Origin: Acidovorax sp. CCYZU-2555
GTDB taxonomy: Bacteria > Pseudomonadota > Gammaproteobacteria > Burkholderiales > Burkholderiaceae_C
Direction of reading: 5' to 3'
NCBI RefSeq assembly: GCF_018413525.1
Contig: NZ_JAHCDD010000005.1
Span: 1 to 64,000 of the forward strand
DNA length: 64,000 nt
Made by a program: the position numbers and the translations under genes. Position 1 is the first letter of the stretch. Each line of letters starts with the position of its first letter. Below the pieces are notes generated by a model. It had not been told where the DNA came from, made no database searches, and saw only the letters and a program-made list of their open reading frames with translations. Shown in pieces: positions 8,820-18,386 of this stretch.

Positions 8820-10186
8820 CAGCGCTGGGCCGGTGCGCTGCTCAGCAAGGCATTGACGGCGCGCAGGTCGTCGCTGTTCAGTGTGCCCGCGGCCTGGCGC
8901 AGCTTGAGCTGGCCCAGGATCAGGTTGTAGCGCGCCAGCGCCAGATCGCGCTTGGTCTGGTAGAGCTGGCTTTGCGCATTGAGCACGTCGATGTTGATGC
9001 GCACGCCCACTTCGTAGCCCAGCCGGTTGGCGTCGAGCGCGCTCTGGCTCGAGGCCTCGGCGGCTTCGAGTGCGGTGATCTGGCCCTGGCCCGACTGCAC
9101 GCCATAGAACGCGGCGCGCGTGGCCTGGGCGACGCTGCGGCGCGCGTTGTCGAGATCGGATTCGGCCTTGCGTTCCAGCGACAGGGTTTCCTTGACGCGG
9201 TTTTGCACCGAGAAGCCCGCGAACAGCGGCATGTTCAGTTGCACACCCACGCTGGCCACATTGGCGCGGAAACCGTTTTGCGGCGCGGTGGTCGTGCCTT
9301 GCGGGTTGTTGTTGACGCTGTAGCCGGCCTGCAGGTCTACCGTGGGCAGATGGCCGGTTTCGGCCTTGCGCGTTTCGAGCCGCGCGACATCGAGTGCGAG
9401 CTGGGCCTGGCGCAGCTGGGGCTGCGTGCCCTGCGAAACGTCGACCCAGGCCTGGGGATCGGCGGGCGACAGCGGCGGCAGCACCACGGGCTGGGCCAGC
9501 GGCAGCGGCTGCACGCCGGGCGTGCCGACAAGCTGCTCGAGCGCCAGGCGCTTGACGCGCAAATCGTTGTCGGCGGCGATTTCCTGGGCGACGATCAGGT
9601 CGTAGCGCGCCTGGGCTTCGCGCGAATCGGTGATGGTCGCATTGCCGACGTCGAAATTGCGCTGCGCGAAGGCGCGCTGCTCGGACACCGCTTCTTTTTG
9701 CGCCTGCACGAAGCGCAGTGCATCTTCGGCGCCCAGCACATCGAAATAGGCCTGGCTGGTGCGCACGATCAGGTCCTGCTCGGCGGCATCGCGCTGGGCC
9801 AGCGCGATTTCAAAGCTGCGCTGGCCCTGGGTGAAGGCAATGCGGTTGGCCGGCCGGTACAGCGGCTGCGAGGCGCTGAGCGTCGCGGTCTGCGTGCTCG
9901 CATTGAGCGTGAAATCGGGCCGGCTGATTTCGGTGTGCGCGCGGCTCGCTCCCACCTGCAGGCCTACCGACGGCAGCAGGCCGGCACGTGCCTGCTCCGA
10001 GCGGCTGTAGGCGGCATCGGTTTCGGCCTGGCGCGCCTGCCACACGGCATCGAAGCCGCGCGCGCGCTCGGCGAGTTCGATCAGGCTTTGCGCGGGCGCC
10101 AGCGGCGCGAAGGCGAGGATCGCCAGAAGAATGCTGGATTTGCGCCAGGTGGAGGGCGGGAGCCGCAGCGTGCGGGCCAGGGGCAT
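8819..10186 (-). CDS. TolC-family outer-membrane efflux protein
   Basis: A 455-aa protein with a signal peptide (LLAILAFAPLAPAQ) and two OEP repeats of long coiled-coil helices with Ala/Gln-rich heptads, as in TolC. The domain ends before a short hydrophilic tail. The start at 10186 is preceded by AAGGA at proper spacing, better than the in-frame ATG at 10234. It would form the outer channel for type I secretion or RND pumps; an RND operon lacking its own outer-membrane gene lies 1.2 kb upstream on the same strand, so partnership with it is plausible inference. Confidence 0.93.
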   Translation of the reverse strand: MPLARTLRLPPSTWRKSSILLAILAFAPLAPAQSLIELAERARGFDAVWQARQAETDAAYSRSEQARAGLLPSVGLQVGASRAHTEISRPDFTLNASTQTATLSASQPLYRPANRIAFTQGQRSFEIALAQRDAAEQDLIVRTSQAYFDVLGAEDALRFVQAQKEAVSEQRAFAQRNFDVGNATITDSREAQARYDLIVAQEIAADNDLRVKRLALEQLVGTPGVQPLPLAQPVVLPPLSPADPQAWVDVSQGTQPQLRQAQLALDVARLETRKAETGHLPTVDLQAGYSVNNNPQGTTTAPQNGFRANVASVGVQLNMPLFAGFSVQNRVKETLSLERKAESDLDNARRSVAQATRAAFYGVQSGQGQITALEAAEASSQSALDANRLGYEVGVRINIDVLNAQSQLYQTKRDLALARYNLILGQLKLRQAAGTLNSDDLRAVNALLSSAPAQR

Positions 10187-10276
10187 GGTGTTCCTTGCTG
10201 AGAAAAGCCAGCCGCGCCGCCCGTGCGGGGGCACGGACAGGCGCGGAGAAAAGACCCATGCGCCATGGCCTGGGTC

Positions 10277-10621
10277 TCAGTAGACGGGAACCGCCGTGTC
10301 ACGCTCGCGTGACCAGGCGTCGATTCCGCCGGTGATGTTGGTGACCTGCTCGAACCCCTGGTTGAGCAGGAACATGCCGACATGCATGCTGCGCATGCCG
10401 TGGTGGCACAGGCAGGCGATGGGACGCTCGGGGTCCAGCTCCTGCTGGCGCGCGGGGATGTCCTGCATGGGAATGTTCACCAGTTCAAAGCCTTGCGGCG
10501 TGACGCTGGCGGTCGCGCATTCCCAGGGCTCGCGCACGTCGAGCACCAGCGGCGTCAGGCCCTGTGCCTGGACCTGTTGCAGCCATTGATCGAATTGCGC
10601 GGGGCGGACTTGGGCAAGCAT
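10277..10621 (-). CDS. Rhodanese-domain protein
   Basis: A 114-aa single rhodanese domain with the active-site loop CLCHHGMRS (nucleophile Cys followed by Arg), the N-terminal VLDVREPWE motif and the terminal GGIDAWSRE motif. Such proteins carry sulfane sulfur. Cytoplasmic, no signal peptide. It sits 16 bases after the isoaspartate methyltransferase gene and upstream of the tolC-like gene on the same strand, probably one transcript. Confidence 0.93.
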   Translation of the reverse strand: MLAQVRPAQFDQWLQQVQAQGLTPLVLDVREPWECATASVTPQGFELVNIPMQDIPARQQELDPERPIACLCHHGMRSMHVGMFLLNQGFEQVTNITGGIDAWSRERDTAVPVY

Positions 10622-10637
10622 CGGTGGCTCCAGCGGT

Positions 10638-11348
10638 TCAGAACTTGAACGGCGACGGCTCGGCGAAGCCCACCAGACGCGGCGCGTAGGTGTCCCAGGG
10701 CGAGGTGGTCTCGAAGCTGTTGCCCGTGCGGCGCACGAACGTGGCGCGCATCACGGGGTCATTGCCGACGATGGCGCCCAGGCGGCCGCCTTCGGTCAGG
10801 TGCTGCAGCAGCGCTGGCGGCACTTCGGCGACCGAGCCGCTGAGCACGATCACGTCGAACGGACCTTCGGGCAGCGGGTCACTGGCGCCGTCGGCCAGGC
10901 GCACGGTGGCGTTGGTCACGCCCGCGCCCAGCAGGTTCTCGCGCGCGAGTTCCGCGAGCTCAGGCACGATTTCCAGGCTCAGCACTTCGCGTGCCTGGTG
11001 GGCCAGCAAGGCGGCCATGTAGCCCGAACCGGCGCCGATCTCGAGCACCTTGTCGGTGGGCTGGATGCGCAGGTCTTGCAGCATGCGGGCTTCGACGCGC
11101 GGCGCGAGCATGCTCCAGCCCTTCTGGGCCGCTTCCTCGGGCGTGCCGTGCAGCGGAATCTCGATGTCCATGAAGGCCAGGCCCTGGTGCTCGGGCGCCA
11201 CGAATTGTTCGCGCGGCACCTTGTCCAGCGCCTCCAGCACGTCCTGCTCCAGCACGTTCCAGGGGCGGATTTGCTGCTGGATCATGTTGTAGCGGGCCTG
11301 CTCGACGGGGTCGTTGGCGTTGGCAGAGGTGTTCAAGGGCATGTTCAT
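10638..11348 (-). CDS. pcm: Protein-L-isoaspartate O-methyltransferase family protein
   Basis: A 236-aa SAM-dependent methyltransferase that repairs isoaspartyl residues. The SAM motif I is VLEIGAGSGYMAALLA, with motif post-I SLEIVPELAELARENL and motif II FDVIVLSGSVAEVP. The family's catalytic region reads GWSMLAPRVEARMLQDL; typical Pcm has Ser-Gln-Pro here, so catalysis on isoaspartate is not certain. The ATG at 11348 has GGAG seven bases upstream and is preferred to 11381. Confidence 0.85.
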   Translation of the reverse strand: MNMPLNTSANANDPVEQARYNMIQQQIRPWNVLEQDVLEALDKVPREQFVAPEHQGLAFMDIEIPLHGTPEEAAQKGWSMLAPRVEARMLQDLRIQPTDKVLEIGAGSGYMAALLAHQAREVLSLEIVPELAELARENLLGAGVTNATVRLADGASDPLPEGPFDVIVLSGSVAEVPPALLQHLTEGGRLGAIVGNDPVMRATFVRRTGNSFETTSPWDTYAPRLVGFAEPSPFKF

Positions 11349-11414
11349 GGGGTTACTCCGGGGAAAGGCAGATCTCGACAAACCTTTGATTCTACGAGCG
11401 AGTGGGCATATGTT

Positions 11415-14400
11415 TCAGCCCGGGCCCGGTTTGTGGCGTGTTCGCCCCGCCAGGCGACGCGCCCAGTTGGCAAGATCGTCCATATAGCAGTACATCACCG
11501 GCACCACCACCAACGTCAATAGCGAGGAGGTGATCACGCCGCCTATCACTGCCTGGCCCATGGGCGCGCGCTGCTCGGAGCCTTCGCTGACCGCCAAGGC
11601 CAGTGGCAGCATGCCGAAGATCATCGCCAGCGTGGTCATCAGAATGGGGCGCAGCCGCACGCGCGCCGCGAGCAGCAGCGCGGGCTCGCGCGCCAGGCCC
11701 CGGGTGACGGCGCCGGTATCGGGGTCCACGGTGTCCTGGCGCGCGCGAATCGCGAAATCGACCAGCAAGATGGCATTCTTCGTCACCAGGCCCATCAGCA
11801 TGATCACGCCGATCATCGAGAACATCGACAGCGCCGAGCCGAACATCAGCAAGGCCAGCACCACGCCGATCAGCGTCAGCGGCAGGGCGGTCATCAGCGC
11901 CATGGGCTGTAGAAAGCTCTTGAACTGGCTCGCCAGGATCATGTAGATGAACACGATGGCCAGGGCCAGCGCCGACAGCGCGTAGCCGAACGATTCGTTC
12001 ATGTCCTTGGTCGAGCCGTTGAATTGCCAGCTGTAGCCCGGGGCCAGCGCCAGGCCCTTGAGCGCGCTGCGGATATCGGCCGAGACTTCGCCCACCGAGC
12101 GCCAGGACACGTTGGCGGTGATGGACACTTCGCGCGTGAGCGCGCGGCGGTTGATCTGGCTGGGCCCGGCCGATGCGCGGATCTCGGCGACCTGGTCCAG
12201 CCGTATGCTGCGGCGCGTGCCGTCCTGGGCCGTGACCAGCAGCGGCAGGCGCCCGAGCTGCAGCGGCGACAGCCGGTCTTCGGGCGCGAGGCGCAATTGC
12301 ACGTCGTAGGTTTCGTCGTTGCTCGCGCGCCAGTTGCCCACGTCCTGGCCCGCGAGCAGCGTGCGCAGCGCGCTCGCCACGGCGCCGGTCGACAGCCCCA
12401 GATCGGAGGTGGCGTCGCGCTTGATGACCAGCGTCACGCGCGGCGTATCGCCTTGGAGGCTGGAGTCGACATCGACCAGGCCGGGAATGTCGCGTATCAA
12501 CGCCAGCGCCTGCCGGTTGAGCCGGCCCAACTCGGCCAGGTCCTGGCCCTGCAGCGAGAACGCGATCTGCTTTTGTCCGCCCACGGGGTCGAGCAGGCCG
12601 ACCTGGGTCACGGTGATGCCCGCGACCTGGCGCAGCTGCGTGCGCAACTCGGTGGCCAGCGCCTCTACGCTGCGCTTGCGCTCATGGCGGTCCGTGAGGC
12701 GCACGTAGATGCTCGCATGGGTCTTGCCGCGCGCCGCGCCGGTGTTGATGGTCGCCAGCGTGTAGCGCACTTCGGGCAGGGCCTGGAGCAGCGCTTCGAC
12801 CTGCCTGGCCTTGGCCTCGGTGGTTTCTATCGAGCTGCCCTCGGGCGTATGGAACTGGATGGTGGTTTCGGAGAAGTCGGCCTTGGGCACGAACTCGGTG
12901 CCCAGCAGCGGCACCATCACCAGGCTCAGCGCGAAGATGGCCAGCGCCGAAAGCGCGGTCGCGAGCCTGTGGCCCAGCGCCCAGCGCAGGATGCTCTGGT
13001 AGACGCCGGCCAGCTGTTCGGTCGCGCGCTCGAACCAGGCGGTCACGCGGCCTATGCTGCGGTCGTAGAGGCTCTTGCGCTGGCCGGGCTCGGCCGGCGC
13101 GTGCACGCTGGGGTCGTGCCAGATGCTCGACAGCATGGGGTCCAGCGTGAAGCTCACGAACATCGAGATCAGCACCGCGACGACGATGGTCAGGCCGAAC
13201 TCATGGAAGAACTTGCCGATGATGCCCTGCATGAAGCCTATGGGCAGGAACACCGCGACGATGGACAGCGTGGTCGCGAGCACGGCCAGGCCGATTTCCT
13301 GCGTGCCGTCGAGCGCCGCGGCATAGGGCGTCTTGCCCATCTGTAGATGGCGCACGATGTTTTCGCGCACCACGATGGCATCGTCGATCAGCAGACCCAC
13401 GCACAGCGACAGCGCCATCAGCGTCACCATGTTGATCGAGAAGCCCAGCGCGTGCATGAACAGAAAGGTGCCGATCAGCGCGATCGGCAGCGTGAGCCCG
13501 GTGATGACCGTGGAGCGCCATGAGTTGAGAAACAGAAAGACGATCAGCACTGTGAGCGCCGCGCCTTCGATCAGCGTCTGGCGCACATTGTCGACGGCCA
13601 CGCGTATCGGCCGCGCCATGTCGCCAATGGCTTCGAGGCGAATGCCCGGCGGCAGCTCGGCCTGCATCGCGGCCACGGCGCGGCGCAGGCCTTCGACGAC
13701 TTCGATGGTGTTGTCGCCCTGGGCTTTTTGCACCGACAGCAGCAGGCTGCGCTGGCCGTTGTAGAGCGCCAGGCTTTCGACTTCCTGCGCGCCGTCGAGC
13801 ACGCGGGCCAGTTGGCCCAGCCGCACCGCGCTGCCCTGGCGGCGCGCGACGATGATGTCGGCGAAATCTGCGGGGCGCTGCATGCGGGCGTCGATCTGCA
13901 CCATGCGCTCCTGCGTGAGCGAACGCACGGCGCCCAGCGGCAGGTCCTGGTTTTCGCTGCGCACCGCCTGCGCGACCTGGTCCACGCTGATGCCGAAGGC
14001 TTCGAGCGCCTGGGGGTCGAGATAGAGATTGATTTCGCGCGGCGTCGCACCGACGAGATTGACCGCGCCCACGCCGCGCACGTTCTCCAGCCGTTTCTTG
14101 AGCACCTGCTGGGCCCAGCTCGTGAGTTCCACAGGCGACAGCGGCTTGTCCCGGCCTTCGTTGGTGGGCAGCACGGCCAGCGACCAGACCGCGGCGTCGG
14201 CGGGATCGAAGCGCTGCACGCGCGGCTCCTCGACTTCGTCGCGCAGCAAGGGCCGCACGGCCGCCACTTTCTCGCGCACGTCTTCGGCCGCCTTGCGACC
14301 GTCGATCTGCAGCTGGAACTCGATGATCACCACGCTGGTGCCCGCGTAGCTGCGCGAAGTCAGCGCATTGATGCCGGCAACGGAGTTCACGCCTTCCTCG

Positions 14401-14600
14401 ATCTTGCGCGTGACTTCGCTTTCGACGATCTCGGGCGCCGCGCCGGGATAGGCCACGGTCACCACCACCACCGGGAAGTCGATATTGGGAAACTGGTCGA
14501 CCTTGAGCCGCTGGTAGGAAAACACGCCCAGCACCAGCAAGGCGAGCATCACCATGGTCGCGAACACCGGGTTGTGCAGACTGACGCGCGTGAACCACAT
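11415..14600 (-). CDS. RND efflux transporter permease
   Basis: A 1061-aa inner-membrane proton/drug antiporter of the AcrB/HAE1 class. Visible: the N-terminal TM helix in [16 protein letters not shown], the [17 protein letters not shown] porter segment, the proton-relay [14 protein letters not shown] in TM4, the second porter domain, and [18 protein letters not shown] in TM10. Full length. It is the last gene of a tetR-adaptor-permease operon. The sequence looks closest in layout to multidrug transporters rather than to heavy-metal CusA types, because Met-rich motifs are absent. Substrate unknown. Confidence 0.95.
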   Translation of the reverse strand: MWFTRVSLHNPVFATMVMLALLVLGVFSYQRLKVDQFPNIDFPVVVVTVAYPGAAPEIVESEVTRKIEEGVNSVAGINALTSRSYAGTSVVIIEFQLQIDGRKAAEDVREKVAAVRPLLRDEVEEPRVQRFDPADAAVWSLAVLPTNEGRDKPLSPVELTSWAQQVLKKRLENVRGVGAVNLVGATPREINLYLDPQALEAFGISVDQVAQAVRSENQDLPLGAVRSLTQERMVQIDARMQRPADFADIIVARRQGSAVRLGQLARVLDGAQEVESLALYNGQRSLLLSVQKAQGDNTIEVVEGLRRAVAAMQAELPPGIRLEAIGDMARPIRVAVDNVRQTLIEGAALTVLIVFLFLNSWRSTVITGLTLPIALIGTFLFMHALGFSINMVTLMALSLCVGLLIDDAIVVRENIVRHLQMGKTPYAAALDGTQEIGLAVLATTLSIVAVFLPIGFMQGIIGKFFHEFGLTIVVAVLISMFVSFTLDPMLSSIWHDPSVHAPAEPGQRKSLYDRSIGRVTAWFERATEQLAGVYQSILRWALGHRLATALSALAIFALSLVMVPLLGTEFVPKADFSETTIQFHTPEGSSIETTEAKARQVEALLQALPEVRYTLATINTGAARGKTHASIYVRLTDRHERKRSVEALATELRTQLRQVAGITVTQVGLLDPVGGQKQIAFSLQGQDLAELGRLNRQALALIRDIPGLVDVDSSLQGDTPRVTLVIKRDATSDLGLSTGAVASALRTLLAGQDVGNWRASNDETYDVQLRLAPEDRLSPLQLGRLPLLVTAQDGTRRSIRLDQVAEIRASAGPSQINRRALTREVSITANVSWRSVGEVSADIRSALKGLALAPGYSWQFNGSTKDMNESFGYALSALALAIVFIYMILASQFKSFLQPMALMTALPLTLIGVVLALLMFGSALSMFSMIGVIMLMGLVTKNAILLVDFAIRARQDTVDPDTGAVTRGLAREPALLLAARVRLRPILMTTLAMIFGMLPLALAVSEGSEQRAPMGQAVIGGVITSSLLTLVVVPVMYCYMDDLANWARRLAGRTRHKPGPG

Positions 14601-14613
14601 GTGCGGCGGGCTT

Positions 14614-15792
14614 TCAGCGCGGCGGCGGCGCGCTGGCGCTGGCTGCGATCTCCACCACCGTGCCTTCGCGCAGCGCGCCCGCGCCCGACGCCACCACTTG
14701 GCTGCCTTCGGCCACGCCTTCGATCGCGGCCCAGGCCTGACCGTCGATCAGGGCGCGCGCGCCCACGGTCACGGCGCGGTGGGCGATGGTCTGCTGGCCG
14801 TTGGTCGTCAGCACCAGTTGCACATAGGGCTGGGGCTTGTCGGTGAGCACGGCGTCCAGCGGCAGGGCCAGGGGGGGCTGCGCCGCACCGGACTCCAGAT
14901 CGATCTGGCCTTGCAGGAACATGCCGGGGCGCAGCACGGGCGTGTCGGTGGAGGAGGGCGGCAGCAGCTGCAGATAGACCGCAACGCTGCGCGTCGCGGC
15001 ATCGGCCCGGGGGCTTACGCGCACCACGCGCGCCGCGAAATCCTGCGCGCTGCCGTCCAGGCGCAGCCGCGCCTGCTGGCCCACGCGCACCTGCAGCGAA
15101 TCGGCGGGCGGCAGCAGCGCCTGCAGTTGCAGCTGGCGCAGGTCGACGATTTCAAGCACCTTGGCTTCCACGGCTACGCGCTCGCCGTTGTTGACCAGGC
15201 GCTGCGCGACCTGGCCCGCGATCGGGCTGCGCAGCACGGTGTCGGCCACAGCCTTGCGCGCCACATCGGCCTGGGCCAGGGCTGACTGGTACTGCGCGCG
15301 CGCGGCCTGCAGATTGGCGTCCGACGTGCGCAGCGCGGTCTGCGAAATGAAGCCCTGGGCGACCAGCGCCTCGTTGTTGCTGTGCAGCCGTTGCTGTATC
15401 GACTGCTGGGCGCGCGCCGCCTCGGCCTCTTGCTGCGCCTGGCGCAGGCGCGCGCTCGCGTCCGCGGCATCGACGCGCGCGAGCACCTGGCCCGCCTGCA
15501 CGCTGTCGCCTTCGCGCAGCGTCAAGTCCTGCAGCGTTCCCGCGGCGTACGACTTGATGCTCGCCACCTGCAGGGCTTCGACCACGCCCGATACGTGCAC
15601 GCCCAGCGGCAAGGCGCGCCGCTGCACGGTCAGCACTTCGCCGGGCGAAAGCCGCAGCGGCAAGGGCGCGGCGCTCGCCGCCTGCTGCCCGGCCTGCTGC
15701 TGGTGCTGGCGCTTGATGAGCGCGCGGCCCACGGCGACCGACACGGCCAGCGCAGCGGCGATCACCAGAAGCAGGACTTTGCGGCGTGGCAT
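14614..15792 (-). CDS. RND efflux periplasmic adaptor subunit (MFP)
   Basis: A 392-aa membrane-fusion protein. It has a positively charged start and single TM (MPRRKVLLLVIAAALAVSV), lipoyl half-motifs around SIKSYAAGTLQDLTLREGDSVQAGQVLARVD and LRSPIAGQVAQRLVNNGERV, a coiled-coil hairpin between them, and a beta-barrel domain. The in-frame ATG at 15918 overlaps the tetR gene and is rejected. It links the permease downstream with an outer-membrane channel, none of which is in this operon. Confidence 0.94.
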   Translation of the reverse strand: MPRRKVLLLVIAAALAVSVAVGRALIKRQHQQQAGQQAASAAPLPLRLSPGEVLTVQRRALPLGVHVSGVVEALQVASIKSYAAGTLQDLTLREGDSVQAGQVLARVDAADASARLRQAQQEAEAARAQQSIQQRLHSNNEALVAQGFISQTALRTSDANLQAARAQYQSALAQADVARKAVADTVLRSPIAGQVAQRLVNNGERVAVEAKVLEIVDLRQLQLQALLPPADSLQVRVGQQARLRLDGSAQDFAARVVRVSPRADAATRSVAVYLQLLPPSSTDTPVLRPGMFLQGQIDLESGAAQPPLALPLDAVLTDKPQPYVQLVLTTNGQQTIAHRAVTVGARALIDGQAWAAIEGVAEGSQVVASGAGALREGTVVEIAASASAPPPR

Positions 15793-15808
15793 GGGGGCGT
15801 GGAATGAA

Positions 15809-16516
15809 TCAGGCGCGCAGCGCGAGGCCGCGTACCAAATTGTCGACCTGGGCCTCGAGATAGGCTTCGGGGCTGAACGGCATGACGGCGCAGCCGCTGC
15901 CAGGGGCGTGGTCGGCATGCGTGGGCACGCACCAGGCCATGGAGTTTTGCCAGAACATCAGGAACATCATCGGTGCGAGCACCAGATAGACGCCGGTGTC
16001 CAGGTCAAGCGGGCGGATTTCGCCGCGCGCGATGCCGCGCTCCAGAATGCGCCGCACCAGCGCATTGCCGGGCAGCATCACTTCGCGCTGGTAGAAATGC
16101 GCGAGCGCCGGGAAGTTGCGGGCCTCGCTGCACATCAGCTTGGTGATGCCCGCGGCCTTGGTGCTGCCTATGCGCTCCCACCAGACCGCATAGCAGTGGC
16201 GCAGCAAGGCCTCGCTGTCGCCTTCGAACACATCGAGTTCAAGTTGCCACTCGGCAAAGCGCCCGGCGATGTTCTCGCGCACCACGGCCTTGAACAGTTC
16301 TTCCTTGCTCGCGAAATAAAGAAACAGCGTGCCCTTGGACACGCCGGCGCGTGACGCGACTTCCTCCACGCGCGTGGCGGCATAGCCTTTTTCGACGAAC
16401 AGATCGAGCGCCGCGGCCAGCAACTCGCCCGGGCGGGCGTTCTTGCGGCGCGAGCGGCGCTGCGGCTCGGAGGCGTCGGCGGTCGGCGAGGAAGGGTCGG
16501 AAGCGGAATGGGGCAT
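15809..16516 (-). CDS. TetR/AcrR-family transcriptional regulator of the RND operon
   Basis: A 235-aa protein with an N-terminal TetR HTH (LLAAALDLFVEKGYAATRVEEVASRAGVSKGTLFLYFASKEEL) after a Ser/Arg-rich leader of about 25 residues, and a ligand-binding C-terminal domain. It is the promoter-proximal gene of tetR-adaptor-permease on the same strand, so autoregulation and control of efflux are expected. A palindrome lies 15 bases upstream of its start. Confidence 0.92.
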   Translation of the reverse strand: MPHSASDPSSPTADASEPQRRSRRKNARPGELLAAALDLFVEKGYAATRVEEVASRAGVSKGTLFLYFASKEELFKAVVRENIAGRFAEWQLELDVFEGDSEALLRHCYAVWWERIGSTKAAGITKLMCSEARNFPALAHFYQREVMLPGNALVRRILERGIARGEIRPLDLDTGVYLVLAPMMFLMFWQNSMAWCVPTHADHAPGSGCAVMPFSPEAYLEAQVDNLVRGLALRA

Positions 16517-16530
16517 GTTAATGACTGATG

Positions 16531-16546
16531 GGTTATTAATATAACC
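16531..16546. promoter_or_regulatory. Candidate TetR operator
   Basis: GGTTAT and ATAACC arms with a 4-base AT spacer, in the AT-rich promoter region immediately upstream of the tetR gene. The spacing and site position suit a TetR dimer; not proven. Confidence 0.5.
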
Positions 16547-16689
16547 AGGGGCTTTGCGAGCGTCAATGCGCGGGCGTGTGAAGCCGCATTGGCGTGCAAT
16601 CGCGCAGCGGGTTGGAGGGAATGGCCGCTGGGATAAACAGGGCAGCCTCGACGCGGTCCGGCAACCAGGCCAAATCGGGGCCGCGATGC

Positions 16690-17142
16690 TCAGAAAATGT
16701 CCTGAATGAACTTGTTCAGTTCGCTTTCTTCCAGCAGTTCGATGGAGAAATTGCCGAACTTCTTGGGCAGCCAGAGGATGCGTGTACCGCTGGGGGACTG
16801 CAGACTGTCCTTCGTCAGAGCGATGCCGTTCTCGTCTTCGGGTTGCACGCCCTGGGCGATGAATTCATCGTAGGCGGCTTCGATGTCGGGCGTTGTATAG
16901 CAGTGGCGGTAGATCGTGCCTTCCCCCTGGCTGTCGAGCAGTTCCTTGAGATTGCCCTGGAGGGGCTGAACGAGGATGAAGCGTTCCTGGCCGAACCTGA
17001 CCATCGCATAGTGCACCCGCAGTCCGCCGCGATCCCAGGTCTGGGTCCTGGAGACTTCGGCGCGGAAAAGCCTGGCGTAGTAGCTGCAGGCCTCTTCGAG
17101 GTCGTTCACCAACACGTCGATGTGACTGAATTTCAAATCCAT
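16690..17142 (-). CDS. VOC-superfamily protein (glyoxalase/bleomycin-resistance fold)
   Basis: A 150-aa protein with two beta-alpha-beta-beta-beta modules: FSHIDVLVNDLEEACSYYARLF at the N terminus and HCYTTPDIEAAYDEFIAQG in the second half, ending in FSIELLEES. His and Glu candidates for metal ligands are present (His8, Glu near residue 138). Family activities range from lyases to dioxygenases, and the substrate cannot be read here. The ATG at 17142 gives the normal VOC start. It is divergent from the msrA remnant. Confidence 0.75.
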   Translation of the reverse strand: MDLKFSHIDVLVNDLEEACSYYARLFRAEVSRTQTWDRGGLRVHYAMVRFGQERFILVQPLQGNLKELLDSQGEGTIYRHCYTTPDIEAAYDEFIAQGVQPEDENGIALTKDSLQSPSGTRILWLPKKFGNFSIELLEESELNKFIQDIF

Positions 17143-17310
17143 GGAAAGCGCTCTCTTGAAGGTTGCCTGGCGGCCCGCGCAGGCCCGGGCGTGCGAGGAA
17201 TTGTCGCTGCAGGCCCGGCGGGTCCGGCGTTCAGGGCTGGTCATTCGCCTTGCTGCCCCTACATACCCTAAACTTGCCCAGCTCCTTTTCAGACTTCAGG
17301 AAACACCGCC

Positions 17311-17409
17311 ATGGAAAACAAACTTCAGAATCAACAAGATAGCAACTTGGAGACGATCTTCCTGGGCGGCGGCTGCTTCTGGTGCACGGATGTACTACTT
17401 GCTGCGTAA
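17311..17409 (+). pseudogene. msrA: Orphaned 5' end of the host msrA gene
   Basis: This is the original beginning of msrA. Its RBS (caggaaa) and ATG at 17311 lead into ETIFLGGGCFWCT with the catalytic Cys. Then the frame runs into island sequence (DVLLAA) and stops at 17407. The codon use up to the GCFWCT motif is GC-rich like the host, and the base sequence at 17374-17387 is identical to the corresponding motif in the intact msrA at 23074-23087. It was evidently cut off by integration of the element. Confidence 0.9.
17374..17387 (+). repeat. attL core
   Basis: The sequence tgcttctggtgcac encodes CFWC of the MsrA active site and is the left copy of the flanking direct repeat. Outside the 14 bases the two copies diverge at once (ggc/ggt before, ggatg/cgaag after). 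Confidence 0.8.
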
Positions 17410-17427
17410 GTCTTTGATTTATATGGG

Positions 17428-17465
17428 TTTGTGAAATTTTTCTTTGTGTTGTTTTTGTGAAATTT
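17428..17465 (+). promoter_or_regulatory. Left arm-type integrase site candidates
   Basis: Two direct copies of GTGAAAT (17431 and 17457), each in a context TTTGTGAAATTT, start 44 bases inside the left core. The same heptamer, in the same orientation, occurs three times at the right end. Confidence 0.55.
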
Positions 17466-17528
17466 CCTGCTCAGATAGACATCTTTCAAGCTATCGAAGA
17501 TCATCGAAACCTTTGTTCTAAAAATTAA

Positions 17529-18377
17529 ATGAGTCAACAGCAACAGTACTACTCGTTGAGGAACGGACTGAATCCTCTTGCGAACGGGATACCTTTGGAC
17601 AGTCTCCTTATGCTTTTTGGACGGCTTTACAAAGGTTTTAGAGTTAAAGGGTACTTTGACGAGGTTTTCGGCTTCTATTGTGTTGATGCAGGAGATGTTG
17701 CTGGAACATTAGAAGATCCCGATCTTGATATTTTTCTTGCTTTAAGGAAAGAACATTTATTTCCAATAGAAACTTATTACTCTCAATACTCTGAAGATGA
17801 TTTGCTGGATATTATAGAATATCTTTATCAAAAAATATCAAAGCCTGTTGACGGTTTTATGCACACACATAATGAATGTGGAATGCATTGGGAAACATTC
17901 AATAAGAAAGAAGGGCAAGATTTCTTTGTCGTCGAGATAAACAAACTTCTTTCTCATTATGAAATTAAATTCGAACTTTCAAAAGAGGGTTTAATTCTTT
18001 CCAAAGTAGATGAAGGTTTTCAGAATCTTTTTACTGCAGATATTCCAACAAGTGATGAGGAAAATATAAAATCACGGGTAGACAAGGCAATAAAGAATTA
18101 CAGAAGGCACGGCTCGTCTGTCGATGACAGAAAGCAGGCGGTAAGAGATTTAGCCGATGTTTTGGAGTATTTGAAGCCTGCTATTAAAAATAGTTTAAAT
18201 AGAAAGGATGAAAGCTTTTTGTTTGAGCTTATAAACAACTATGGAATTAGGCATCATAGTAAAAGTCAAAAAACTGACTACGATGCCAATATTTGGCTAA
18301 GTTGGATGTTTTACTATTTTTTGGCAACAATACAGGCAATTGTCAGGTTTGATAATAAAATCAATAAGCAAAAATAA
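17529..18377 (+). CDS. Unrecognised 282-aa cargo protein of the island
   Basis: I do not recognise this protein with confidence. It is hydrophilic and acidic in the first two thirds and begins MSQQQQYYSLRNGLNPL. The C-terminal third is helical (LADVLEYLKPAIKNSLNRKDESFLF) and ends with a conspicuous block, NNYGIRHHSKSQKTDYD followed by IWLSWMFYYFLATIQAIVRF. The Arg-His-His within a helical context is reminiscent of HEPN-type or abortive-infection proteins, but the canonical R-x4-6-H spacing is not met. It lies alone next to attL, opposite to the mobilization genes, which is a typical cargo position; a defence role is only a hypothesis. No strong Shine-Dalgarno is seen before the ATG. Confidence 0.8.
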   Translation: MSQQQQYYSLRNGLNPLANGIPLDSLLMLFGRLYKGFRVKGYFDEVFGFYCVDAGDVAGTLEDPDLDIFLALRKEHLFPIETYYSQYSEDDLLDIIEYLYQKISKPVDGFMHTHNECGMHWETFNKKEGQDFFVVEINKLLSHYEIKFELSKEGLILSKVDEGFQNLFTADIPTSDEENIKSRVDKAIKNYRRHGSSVDDRKQAVRDLADVLEYLKPAIKNSLNRKDESFLFELINNYGIRHHSKSQKTDYDANIWLSWMFYYFLATIQAIVRFDNKINKQK

Positions 18378-18386
18378 ATTCCTGTC

